Source: Streptomyces sp. NBC_00683 (GTDB taxonomy: Bacteria; Actinomycetota; Actinomycetes; Streptomycetales; Streptomycetaceae). Taken from it: a stretch of DNA of 64,000 nucleotides. The notes below the pieces were generated by a model. The model did no database searches. It saw only the letters and a list, made by a program, of their open reading frames with translations, and was not told the origin of the DNA. Both the position numbers and the translations under genes were made by a program. Position 1 is the first letter of the stretch. Each line of letters starts with the position of its first letter. The stretch covers positions 496,001-560,000 of the forward strand of contig NZ_CP109013.1 in assembly GCF_036226745.1 (NCBI RefSeq), written 5' to 3'. This document shows positions 57,266 to 64,000 of the stretch, one piece after another.

Positions 57266-58357
57266 TCACACTGTGTGGACGGGACCGGTCCGGAAGGTGA
57301 GCGGCAGTCCGGTGCCGCCGCGCCGCACCGCGACGATCTCGGCCATGATCGACACGGCCGTCTCCTCGGGTCCCCGGCCGCCGAGATCCAGGCCGACCGG
57401 CGAACGCAGGCGCGCGAACTCCGCGTCGGTCGTACCGGCCGCACGCAGCCGTTCGAGCCGGTCCTGATGCGTACGGCGGCTGCCCATGGCGCCCACGTAT
57501 CCGGCGCGGCTGCGCAGCGCGAGCGCGAGGACCGGCACGTCGAAGCGGTGGTCGTGGGTCAGCACGATCACCGCGGTTCCCGGGTCGACCAGAGCCTCCT
57601 GGGTGCGGAACCAGCGCTCGGGCCGGTCGGTGACCACCTCGTCGGCGCCGGGAAAGCGCTCGGGCGCCGCGAAGGCGGGCCTGGCGTCGCAGACCGTCAC
57701 GCGGTGTCCGAGCGCGGCGCCGATGCCCGCCAGGGGCCGGGCGAACTCGGCCGCACCGAAGATCAGCAACCGCGGCCGTGGCGCGAACGACTGCACCAGC
57801 AGCTCCCGCTCCGGCACGCAGGCAGCGCCGTCGGCCGCAGCGTTTCCGCTGGTCACGAGCCCACTTGCGGCCCGTCCCAGCATGCCGTCGGCGGCCAGGA
57901 CCGCCGCTCGGTCCGCATGCGGGTCACCCAGGGAGCCGGTCACCGTCCCACCACCGACGGCCAGTCCGCCGCCGTCGAGGGGAGTCACGAGAGCCACCGG
58001 CACGCCGGCCGCCAGATCGGCGGCGACACGGCCGAGCGGCACCTCGGGCCCCACCTCACGGATCAGCACCTCGATCGTGCCGCCACAGGTCAGACCCACC
58101 GCGAAGGCGTCCTCGTCGCCGACCCCCCAGCGCTCGACGGTCGGGGCGGCGCCCGCGAGCACCTCCTCCGCGATCGCACAGACGGCGGCTTCGACGCAGC
58201 CGCCGGAGACGCTGCCGACGATACGGCCGCCCTCGGACACCAGCATCGACGCGCCCGGCGCGTGCGGCGCCGAGCCCCAGGTCCGCAGGACGGTCGCCAT
58301 CGCGAAGCGGGTTCCGGAGCGCTGCCAGGCGACTGCCTGGTCGATGACGTGTCGCAT
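57266..58357 (-). CDS. XdhC/CoxI-family molybdenum-enzyme maturation protein
   Basis: The 363 aa protein has the XdhC N-terminal region (VLRTWGSAPHAPGASMLVSE, VGSVSGGCVEAAVC, GLTCGGTIEVLI) with its Cys motifs, and a C-terminal Rossmann domain (LLIFGAAEFARPLAGIGAALG, YVGAMGSRRTHQDRLERLR). These proteins bind and sulfurate the Mo cofactor for xanthine-oxidase-family enzymes. ATG 58357 with GAGG at 8 bases is preferred to GTG 58366. It is divergent from the Mo-hydroxylase genes. Confidence 0.9.
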   Translation of the reverse strand: MRHVIDQAVAWQRSGTRFAMATVLRTWGSAPHAPGASMLVSEGGRIVGSVSGGCVEAAVCAIAEEVLAGAAPTVERWGVGDEDAFAVGLTCGGTIEVLIREVGPEVPLGRVAADLAAGVPVALVTPLDGGGLAVGGGTVTGSLGDPHADRAAVLAADGMLGRAASGLVTSGNAAADGAACVPERELLVQSFAPRPRLLIFGAAEFARPLAGIGAALGHRVTVCDARPAFAAPERFPGADEVVTDRPERWFRTQEALVDPGTAVIVLTHDHRFDVPVLALALRSRAGYVGAMGSRRTHQDRLERLRAAGTTDAEFARLRSPVGLDLGGRGPEETAVSIMAEIVAVRRGGTGLPLTFRTGPVHTV

Positions 58358-58424
58358 GTCGCTCACCTCGGACTAGGAATCCCGGATCGGGAAATCTCGG
58401 ACAGCCTCTTGCCAAGAAGAAACT

Positions 58425-58453
58425 TTAGTGTAAATCATTTTAGGTACTAGATA
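58425..58453 (+). promoter_or_regulatory. Predicted promoter of the Mo-hydroxylase operon
   Basis: TTAGTG (58425-58430), 17-bp AT-rich spacer and TAGATA (58448-58453). Initiation would fall near 58460, just before GTG 58463, so either a leaderless start there or a short leader to TTG 58514 is possible. Confidence 0.5.
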
Positions 58454-58513
58454 GATCTGTACGTGTCGAACGGAACGGCGCGACGACGACCAGAGAGGAC
58501 CGGTGGCAGCAGG

Positions 58514-59383
58514 TTGAAACCCTCATCCTTCGACTACACCGCCCCCAGCACCGTCGGCGAGGCGGTCGCCCTCCTCGCCGACGAGGAGCGGGAAGCCAAG
58601 GTCGTGGCGGGCGGCCAGTCCCTGATCCCCATGCTGAACATGCGCCTCGCCAGACCCGAGGTGCTCGTCGACATCACCCGCATCCCGGAGCTCGGACGTC
58701 TTCACGTCGACGCGGAGGGCAACCTCCGCATCGGAGCAGCCGTGCGGCAGGCCCGCGCCGCCGCCGACCCGGCGCTACGGGACGGTTGGCCGCTGCTGGC
58801 TGCCGCGATCGAGCGGATCGGCCACCCGCAGATCCGCAACCGCGGCACCGTCTGCGGCAGTCTCGCCCACCACGATCCGGCTGCCGAGCTGCCCACCGCG
58901 GCCCTCGCGCTGGACGCCCGGTTCGTGATCACCGGGCCACGCGGCACCCGTACCGTCACCGCCGAGGACTTCTTCGTCGCGACCTTCTCCACCGCCGTCG
59001 AGGCGGACGAACTGCTCACCGAGGTGGTGTTCCCCCCGCTCCCGGCGGATCACGGCTGGGCGTTCGAGGAACTGACCCGCAGACACGGCGACTTCGCCAC
59101 CGTCGGCGTGGCCGTCGTTCTGGAACGGAGCCCCGGGACGGGCACCGTCCGGACCGCCCGTGTGGTCTTCAGCGGCGCGGCCCCCGTCCCCGTACGGCTG
59201 GTCGCCACCGAGAACGCGCTTGTCGGCAGCGATGCCGGCGGGCAGGCCCTCGCAGCGGCAGCCGGCACCGTGCTGGCCGGGCTCGCCCCCTCCGACGACA
59301 TCCATGCCACCGCCGAGTACCGGCGCGAAGGCGCCGCCCATCTCCTCGTCCGCGCCTGCACCACCGCCTGGGAGCGCTGCTGA
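58514..59383 (+). CDS. FAD-binding (medium) subunit of a molybdenum hydroxylase, CoxM-like
   Basis: The 289 aa protein has the CoxM/CutM FAD motifs KVVAGGQSLIPMLNMRLARP (~33-52) and GHPQIRNRGTVCGSLAHHDPAAELP (~100-125). It carries electrons from the 2Fe-2S subunit to the external acceptor. I chose TTG 58514 because family members start at that point; GTG 58463 in the same frame adds 17 Arg-rich residues. Stop and the next ATG share one base (TGATG). Confidence 0.88.
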   Translation: MKPSSFDYTAPSTVGEAVALLADEEREAKVVAGGQSLIPMLNMRLARPEVLVDITRIPELGRLHVDAEGNLRIGAAVRQARAAADPALRDGWPLLAAAIERIGHPQIRNRGTVCGSLAHHDPAAELPTAALALDARFVITGPRGTRTVTAEDFFVATFSTAVEADELLTEVVFPPLPADHGWAFEELTRRHGDFATVGVAVVLERSPGTGTVRTARVVFSGAAPVPVRLVATENALVGSDAGGQALAAAAGTVLAGLAPSDDIHATAEYRREGAAHLLVRACTTAWERC

Positions 59384-59919
59384 TGACCCCGTCCGTCCCC
59401 ACTCCGCTCGCGGCCCGTACGCCGCCGCTCGCCGAGCCCTCCGCCTGGCACGAGATCTCCCTCACCGTCAACGGCCGGCCGGTCACCGCCCAGGTCGAGT
59501 CCCGGCTGCTCCTCAGCGACTTCCTGCGCGACCGGCTCGGTCTGACCGGCACGCACGTCGGCTGCGAGCACGGGGTCTGCGGGGCCTGCACCGTCCTTGT
59601 CGACGACGAACCGGTGCGTACCTGCCTGATTCTGGCCGTGCAGTGCCGGGGCACCGAGATCCGCACGGTCGAGGGCCTCGCCCCCGGCGACGCCCCTCTC
59701 ACTTCCGTGCAGCAGGCCTTCCACGAGTGCCACGGCATGCAGTGCGGCTTCTGCACGCCCGGGTTCGTGATGACGACGACCGCCCTCACCGAGCAGTCCG
59801 ACCGCCCGGACGGGGAACAGGTCGCCGACGCACTCAGCGGGCACCTGTGCCGGTGCACCGGTTACCGCAACATCCGCCGTGCCGTGTGCCGGGCACTCGA
59901 CGAGCGATTCGGGGAGTGA
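59383..59919 (+). CDS. 2Fe-2S (small) subunit of a molybdenum hydroxylase, CoxS-like
   Basis: The 178 aa protein has the plant-ferredoxin-type cluster GCEHGVCGACTVLVDDEPVRTC (two stretches around ~66-86) and the second cluster motif CGFCTPGFV with CRCTGY (~125-163), so both 2Fe-2S sites are complete. The N-terminal ~22 residues are an extra Pro/Ala-rich extension. It links the Mo centre to the FAD subunit. Confidence 0.92.
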   Translation: MTPSVPTPLAARTPPLAEPSAWHEISLTVNGRPVTAQVESRLLLSDFLRDRLGLTGTHVGCEHGVCGACTVLVDDEPVRTCLILAVQCRGTEIRTVEGLAPGDAPLTSVQQAFHECHGMQCGFCTPGFVMTTTALTEQSDRPDGEQVADALSGHLCRCTGYRNIRRAVCRALDERFGE

Positions 59920-59924
59920 CCAGC

Positions 59925-62312
59925 ATGTCCCACGATTCCCACCCTCACCCGCACGGCGACGGGAGCTGGATCGGCCGTTCCGTTCCGCGCGTCGAGGACG
60001 ACCGGCTGCTGCGCGGCAACGGCCGCTACGTCGACGACATCGCCCTGCCCGCCGCCGTCGAGGCCGCGTTCCTGCGCAGTCCGCACGCCCACGCCCGCAT
60101 CGACTCCGTCGACGTGAGCGCGGCGCTGGCCGCGCCCGGCGTCGTCGCCGTGTGGACCGGCGACGACGTGGCGGACCTTCCCGCGATGCTGAACAAGGAG
60201 GAACTGCGCACCCCGCCGGGGCTCGCCGAACTCCTCGACCCGGTGGTCCGCATGACTCCCATGCCGCTGCTCGCCGCTGACAAGGTCCTCTACGTCGGCC
60301 AGCCCGTCGCCGTGGTCTTCGCCGAGAACCGCTACCTCGCCGAGGACGCCCTGGAACTCGTCGACGTGCGCTACTCCCCGCTGGCCGTGCTCGTCGACCC
60401 CGAGCGCTCCCTGACCCCGGACGCGCCTCTGCTGCACGAGGAGCTGCCCGACAACACAGCGGTCACCGTCGCCGCCCGTGCCGGCGACCCGGACACGGCG
60501 TTCGCCCGCGCGCACGCCGTGGTGAGCGAGCGGTTCGAGGCCCACCGGTACGTCGCCTCTCCGATCGAGACCCGCGCGATCTCGGCCCAGGTCGATCCGT
60601 ACAGCGGCCGGCTGACCGTCTGGTCGGGCACCCAGACCCCCCACCGGCTGCGCGACGCCATCGCCCACACCCTCGGCCTGGAGCCCGCCGCCGTCCACGT
60701 CATCGCGGCCGACGTCGGCGGCGGTTTCGGCCAGAAGGGCATCCTCTACGTCGAGGAACTCATCGTCCCCCATGCCGCCCGCCGCATCGGCCGCCCCGTG
60801 CTGTGGCGCGAGGACCGCAACGAGAACCTCACCGCCTCCTCCCACGCCCGTGAGCAGATCCACCGCATCGAACTCGCCGCGGACTCCGAGGGCCTGATCA
60901 TCGCCGTACGCGACCGGATCACCGTCAACTTCGGCGCCTACAACATGACCGGCCTCGTCGTGCCGTACAACTCGCTGTGCCATCTGCTGGGCCCGTACCG
61001 CATCCCCAACGTGGACATCGACGTGGTCGGTGTGCTCACCAACACCACGTTCGCCACGCCCTACCGGGGAGCCGGACGCCCGGAGACGGTCTTCGCCATG
61101 GAACGCGCGATGGACAGGCTGGCCGCGGAACTGGGCATCGAGCCCGAGGAGTTGCGGGCACGCAACCTTGTCGGGCCCGACGCGATGCCGTACGCGACCG
61201 GACTCGTGGACCGCTCGGGCAGACCGCAGACGTACGACTCCGGGGACTATCCCGAGCTGCTGCGCCGCGCCGTGGCCAAGGCCGATGTCCAGGGGGTACG
61301 CGCACGGCAGCGCGCAGGCGCCCGGGACGGAAAGCACGTCGGCATCGGATTCGCCATGTACATCGAAGCCACCGGCCTCGGACCGTTCGAGACCGCCCGG
61401 ATCGACATCGCCCCCAGCGGCAGAGTGCGCCTCGCCATCGGTGCCCCCTCCCAGGGGCAGGGGCACCGCACGTCCATGGCACAGATCGCCGCGGACGCCA
61501 TAGGGGTGCCGTTCGACGTCATCGACGTGGTCGGCGGCGACACGGAAGCCACCCCGTTCGGTGTGGGCACCATCGCCAGCCGGGCCCTGGTCAACGCGGG
61601 CAACGCCACCCACCGAGCTGGCCGGCTGGTTCGCGAGAAGATCGTCGAAGCGGCGGCGCGCCGTCTCGGCGTCGACGCGGACGGCCTCGGCCTGAGCGAC
61701 GGCGTCGTGACGTCCAAGGAGCCGGGCGGCCCGTCCATCGGTCTGGCGGAGCTGGCCGGGCGGGCCCCGCTGCCCGGCACCCCGGAACCCGTCGACGGAC
61801 GGTACGGGACCGAGATCAGCGAGACCGTGCACTTCCGCCCACCGGGCTTCGCGGTCTCGGCCGGAGCACATGCGGCGGTCGTCGAGGTCGACGCGCACAC
61901 CGGCGGCATCGAGATCCTGCACTATGTCGTCGTCCACGACGCGGGCAACATCGTCAACCCGATGATCGCGGAGGGACAGGTCACCGGCGGCATCGCTCAG
62001 GGGATCGGCGGTGCCCTGTACGAGGAGATGGTCTACGGCCCCGACGGCCAGCCCCGCACCGGCACGTACATGGACTATCTGGTGCCCACGTCCTCGGAGA
62101 TACCCGACCTCGACATGGACGAGACCTTCACCCCCAGTCCCATGAACGATCTCGGGGTCAAGGGACTCGGTGAGGGCGGCGCGATCGCCCCGCAGGCGGT
62201 GCTGGCCGGCGCCGTCGAAGACGCGCTGCGCCCCTTCGGTGTGGTCGTACGCCGAGGACCGCTCTCCCCCAGCCGGGTCCGTGACCTGATCCGTACGGCC
62301 GACCGCACCTGA
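59925..62312 (+). CDS. Molybdopterin-binding large subunit of a molybdenum hydroxylase (form-II CoxL-like, not CO dehydrogenase)
   Basis: The 795 aa protein starts with GSWIGRSVPRVEDDRLLRGNGRYVDD and has the Mo-cofactor motifs GGGFGQKG (~267), TPYRGAGRPE (~378-387) and VKGLGEGGA with the catalytic Glu near 751. The active-site loop lacks the AYRCSFR sequence of true CO dehydrogenases, so it should hydroxylate an aldehyde, aromatic or N-heterocyclic compound. GGGGAG precedes the ATG. Purine, nicotinate-like or caffeine-like substrates are options; none is proven. Confidence 0.92.
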   Translation: MSHDSHPHPHGDGSWIGRSVPRVEDDRLLRGNGRYVDDIALPAAVEAAFLRSPHAHARIDSVDVSAALAAPGVVAVWTGDDVADLPAMLNKEELRTPPGLAELLDPVVRMTPMPLLAADKVLYVGQPVAVVFAENRYLAEDALELVDVRYSPLAVLVDPERSLTPDAPLLHEELPDNTAVTVAARAGDPDTAFARAHAVVSERFEAHRYVASPIETRAISAQVDPYSGRLTVWSGTQTPHRLRDAIAHTLGLEPAAVHVIAADVGGGFGQKGILYVEELIVPHAARRIGRPVLWREDRNENLTASSHAREQIHRIELAADSEGLIIAVRDRITVNFGAYNMTGLVVPYNSLCHLLGPYRIPNVDIDVVGVLTNTTFATPYRGAGRPETVFAMERAMDRLAAELGIEPEELRARNLVGPDAMPYATGLVDRSGRPQTYDSGDYPELLRRAVAKADVQGVRARQRAGARDGKHVGIGFAMYIEATGLGPFETARIDIAPSGRVRLAIGAPSQGQGHRTSMAQIAADAIGVPFDVIDVVGGDTEATPFGVGTIASRALVNAGNATHRAGRLVREKIVEAAARRLGVDADGLGLSDGVVTSKEPGGPSIGLAELAGRAPLPGTPEPVDGRYGTEISETVHFRPPGFAVSAGAHAAVVEVDAHTGGIEILHYVVVHDAGNIVNPMIAEGQVTGGIAQGIGGALYEEMVYGPDGQPRTGTYMDYLVPTSSEIPDLDMDETFTPSPMNDLGVKGLGEGGAIAPQAVLAGAVEDALRPFGVVVRRGPLSPSRVRDLIRTADRT

Positions 62313-62374
62313 GCCCGAGCTCGTTCCGCACCTGAATCCGGCCCCGGCCGGCAGCTCCTCCGATTGGACACCCC

Positions 62375-63004
62375 ATGCAGCTCGACCACTCCTTCACCGT
62401 CCCGGCAGGTCCCGACGACGCCTGGAAGCTGTTCCTCGACCTCGGCCGGGTCGCACCGTGCATGCCCGGCGCCGTGCTGGACACCCTCGACGGTGACTCG
62501 TTCACCGGCCGCGTCAAGGTCAAGGTCGGCGCGGTGCAGATGAGTTACCGCGGTGAGGGCACCGTCAGCCGCGACGGGTCCGCCCGTTCGATGCACCTCG
62601 ACCTCAGCGGGAGCGAGACCCGGGGCTCGGGTACCGCGTCGGCCACGGTCACCGCGACGCTGGCCGCCGACCCGCTCGGCACCCGGGTGCGCGTACGTAC
62701 GGACCTCGACATCACCGGCCGCCCCGCGCAGTTCGGCCGGGGCATCATGACCGAGGTCGGCGACCGCATCGTCCAGCAGTTCGCCACCCGTCTCGAAGAG
62801 CTGCTGCGGGACTCCGGGGGCTCCGCTTCCGTCACGGCGACGACGGGTGCCGTGGGGTCGCCCGCCCACTCGCCCGAGCCGGAGGCGGTGGACCTCGGAG
62901 CGGCGGTACTGCCCGTGCTGCTCAGGAAGGCTGCCGTGCCGACGGCAGCGGTGCTCGTCACCGTCGTGGTGATCCAGCTGCTGAGGCGACGTTCCCGCAG
63001 GTGA
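62375..63004 (+). CDS. CoxG-like SRPBCC protein with C-terminal membrane anchor
   Basis: The 209 aa protein has the CoxG domain at ~1-150 (FTVPAGPDDAWKLFLDLGRV, APCMPGAVLDTLDGDSFTG) followed by a linker and a membrane helix AAVPTAAVLVTVVVIQLL with a basic end (LRRRSRR). CoxG recruits CO dehydrogenase or related Mo-hydroxylases to the inner membrane, in line with its place in this operon. Anchor and basic tail point to the cytoplasmic face. Confidence 0.9.
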   Translation: MQLDHSFTVPAGPDDAWKLFLDLGRVAPCMPGAVLDTLDGDSFTGRVKVKVGAVQMSYRGEGTVSRDGSARSMHLDLSGSETRGSGTASATVTATLAADPLGTRVRVRTDLDITGRPAQFGRGIMTEVGDRIVQQFATRLEELLRDSGGSASVTATTGAVGSPAHSPEPEAVDLGAAVLPVLLRKAAVPTAAVLVTVVVIQLLRRRSRR

Positions 63005-63103
63005 TTCGGGCTGCGCGGCCCCTCCCCCGGTCCGGCCCATCGCCTCAGCGGTAAGATTCTCAGTGCCGTGAGAAGCTGGCGGGCGCTGTACGAGGGGATG
63101 GGC

Positions 63104-63643
63104 ATGGCTGCATCGAGGCCGGTGGACCGGGACGCCGTCGCGAACGTGATCGAGGACTGGGCGCGCGAACGCCCCGAGCTGGACACCAGTCCGCTCGAGG
63201 TCCTCGCGCGCCTCCACCGTTCCTTCCTGCGTTACAGCACCAGGCTGACGGCATCGATCGAGCGTCACGGCCTGTCCGTGGCCGGCTTCGATGTGCTGAC
63301 CGCCCTTCGGCGGTCCGGAGCTCCCTACCGGCTGACGGCCGGACAGCTCGCGGACACCGGACTGGTGTCATCGGCAGGAGTGACGCTGCGGATCGACCGC
63401 CTGGAGAAGGACGGCCTCATCGTCCGCGAACGGGACTCCGACGACCGCCGGGTCGTCTACTCCCGTCTCACGGACAAGGGTCTGTCGACGGTGGACACCG
63501 TGTTCTCGGAGCACCTCGACAACGAACGCCGGATGCTCAGCGGGCTCTCACCGTCCGAGTGCCGCCAGCTGGCGCGACTGCTGCGCAAGCTCGAGGTCTC
63601 GATCATCCATTCCGACGAGGAACCGACCGACGCCACGGCGTGA
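63104..63643 (+). CDS. MarR-family regulator
   Basis: The 179 aa protein has a winged-helix MarR domain (~35-165) with HGLSVAGFDVLTALRRSGAP, LTAGQLADTGLVSSAGVTLR and VRERDSDDRRVVYSRLT (wing). It resembles the MarR half of the TetR-MarR fusion at 55970-57226. ATG 63104 has GAGGGG at 6 bases; GTG 63068, close behind a TAAGAT -10-like box, is another option. It ends the Mo-hydroxylase operon or has its own promoter in the 99-bp gap. Confidence 0.9.
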   Translation: MAASRPVDRDAVANVIEDWARERPELDTSPLEVLARLHRSFLRYSTRLTASIERHGLSVAGFDVLTALRRSGAPYRLTAGQLADTGLVSSAGVTLRIDRLEKDGLIVRERDSDDRRVVYSRLTDKGLSTVDTVFSEHLDNERRMLSGLSPSECRQLARLLRKLEVSIIHSDEEPTDATA

Positions 63644-63661
63644 TCAGCGGTGCGGCGCCCG

Positions 63662-64000
63662 TCATCCGAGGAATGCCGCGGTGGTCGCCACGAACGTGCC
63701 GGGGTCGTCGAGCCACGGGAAGTGCCCGGCCTCGGGCTGAACGACCAGCTCGGCGTGCGGGAACAGACCGGCGAACTCGGCCACGGCGGGCGGAGGGGAG
63801 TTCAGGTCGACCTCCCCGGCCAGCAGGAGGACCGGCGCGGTGAACCGGGCGAGCGCCGCCCGCGTGGCGTCCGGGTCGAAGGCGCCCTCGGCAGCGAACA
63901 AGCCCGCCGCCTCCGCGTTCTTCTGCCCGTCCTCCGCAGCCCTGAACGCCCGGGCCGCTTCGTCCCAGCGGCCGTGGAAGAACGGCGCGATGGCCTCGAA
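63662..64000 (-). CDS. Alpha/beta hydrolase, C-terminal part (cut by window edge)
   Basis: The last 112 codons are present; the start lies beyond the right edge. Visible are the cap-domain end (FFHGRWDEAARAFRAAEDG), then VLLLAGEVDLNSPPPAV with the catalytic Asp and VVQPEAGHFPWLDDPG with the catalytic His. It converges on the MarR gene with 18 bp between. Substrate unknown. Confidence 0.85.
   Translation of the reverse strand, partial: FEAIAPFFHGRWDEAARAFRAAEDGQKNAEAAGLFAAEGAFDPDATRAALARFTAPVLLLAGEVDLNSPPPAVAEFAGLFPHAELVVQPEAGHFPWLDDPGTFVATTAAFLG

Noticed and set aside
59925-62312. Large subunit as aerobic CO dehydrogenase CoxL
   Set aside because: The active-site loop lacks the Cys-containing motif of true CO dehydrogenase; form-II loop present instead.

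Overview
The window is high-GC actinobacterial DNA with strong G/C bias at third codon positions, frequent GTG/TTG starts and many 1-4 bp stop/start overlaps. The gas-vesicle gene order O-A-F-G-Y-Z-J is the one known from Streptomyces, so the source is most likely a Streptomyces or close relative chromosome. I saw no tRNA, rRNA, CRISPR array, transposase or phage gene. All identifications are by reading the sequence; no database search was run.

Layout. (1) 1-4119: a Streptomyces-type gvp cluster on the minus strand, cut off inside gvpJ. (2) 4245-12237: assorted genes: a PHP/HhH phosphoesterase, a GAF-PP2C phosphatase, a heme-oxygenase-like/methyltransferase/CDGSH trio, a START-like protein, an FUSC-type exporter, a small membrane protein and a TetR repressor. 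(3) 12303-24687: an eight-gene plus-strand operon for a predicted exopolysaccharide: membrane GT2 synthase, UDP-glucose 4-epimerase, UDP-glucose dehydrogenase, UDP-glucuronate decarboxylase, a beta-helix lipoprotein, a membrane PAS-GGDEF-EAL protein, a PLP alpha-oxoamine synthase and a methyltransferase. Its promoter has a palindrome just after the -10, facing the divergent TetR gene. (4) 24612-28608: GH15 hydrolase, a Zn-ribbon protein, a small membrane protein and a secreted phosphodiesterase. (5) 28792-32821: quinone oxidoreductase plus two acyl-CoA dehydrogenase subunits, next to an XRE-cupin regulator with an apparently leaderless mRNA. (6) 33033-44047: a rhodanese with a CsoR/CstR-like operator, hydrolases, aldo/keto reductase, a CE7 esterase/Gfo-Idh/DUF6807 sugar group, an FprA-type ferredoxin reductase, a YciO/Sua5 protein and a luciferase-like oxidoreductase.

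(7) 44172-55924: an eleven-gene minus-strand catabolic operon (aldehyde dehydrogenase, extradiol dioxygenase, aspartate-dehydrogenase-like protein, alpha/beta hydrolase, cupin, two SDRs, ThDP enzyme, flavodoxin-type ferredoxin reductase, small helical protein, Rieske oxygenase), divergent from an MFS importer. The two back-to-back promoters carry repeated CTAAGCnCTTAAC-type operators. It looks like oxidative breakdown of an aromatic, possibly nitrogen-containing, compound; the substrate is unknown. (8) 55970-63643: an unusual TetR-MarR fusion regulator, an XdhC-like maturation factor, a three-subunit molybdenum hydroxylase (M-S-L order), a membrane-anchored CoxG-like protein and a MarR regulator. 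The MarR domain of the fusion resembles the free MarR at the other end of the operon. The window ends inside an alpha/beta hydrolase gene.

The most interesting parts are the c-di-GMP/UDP-xylose exopolysaccharide operon, the uncharacterised catabolic operon with its mirrored operators, and the TetR-MarR fusion.
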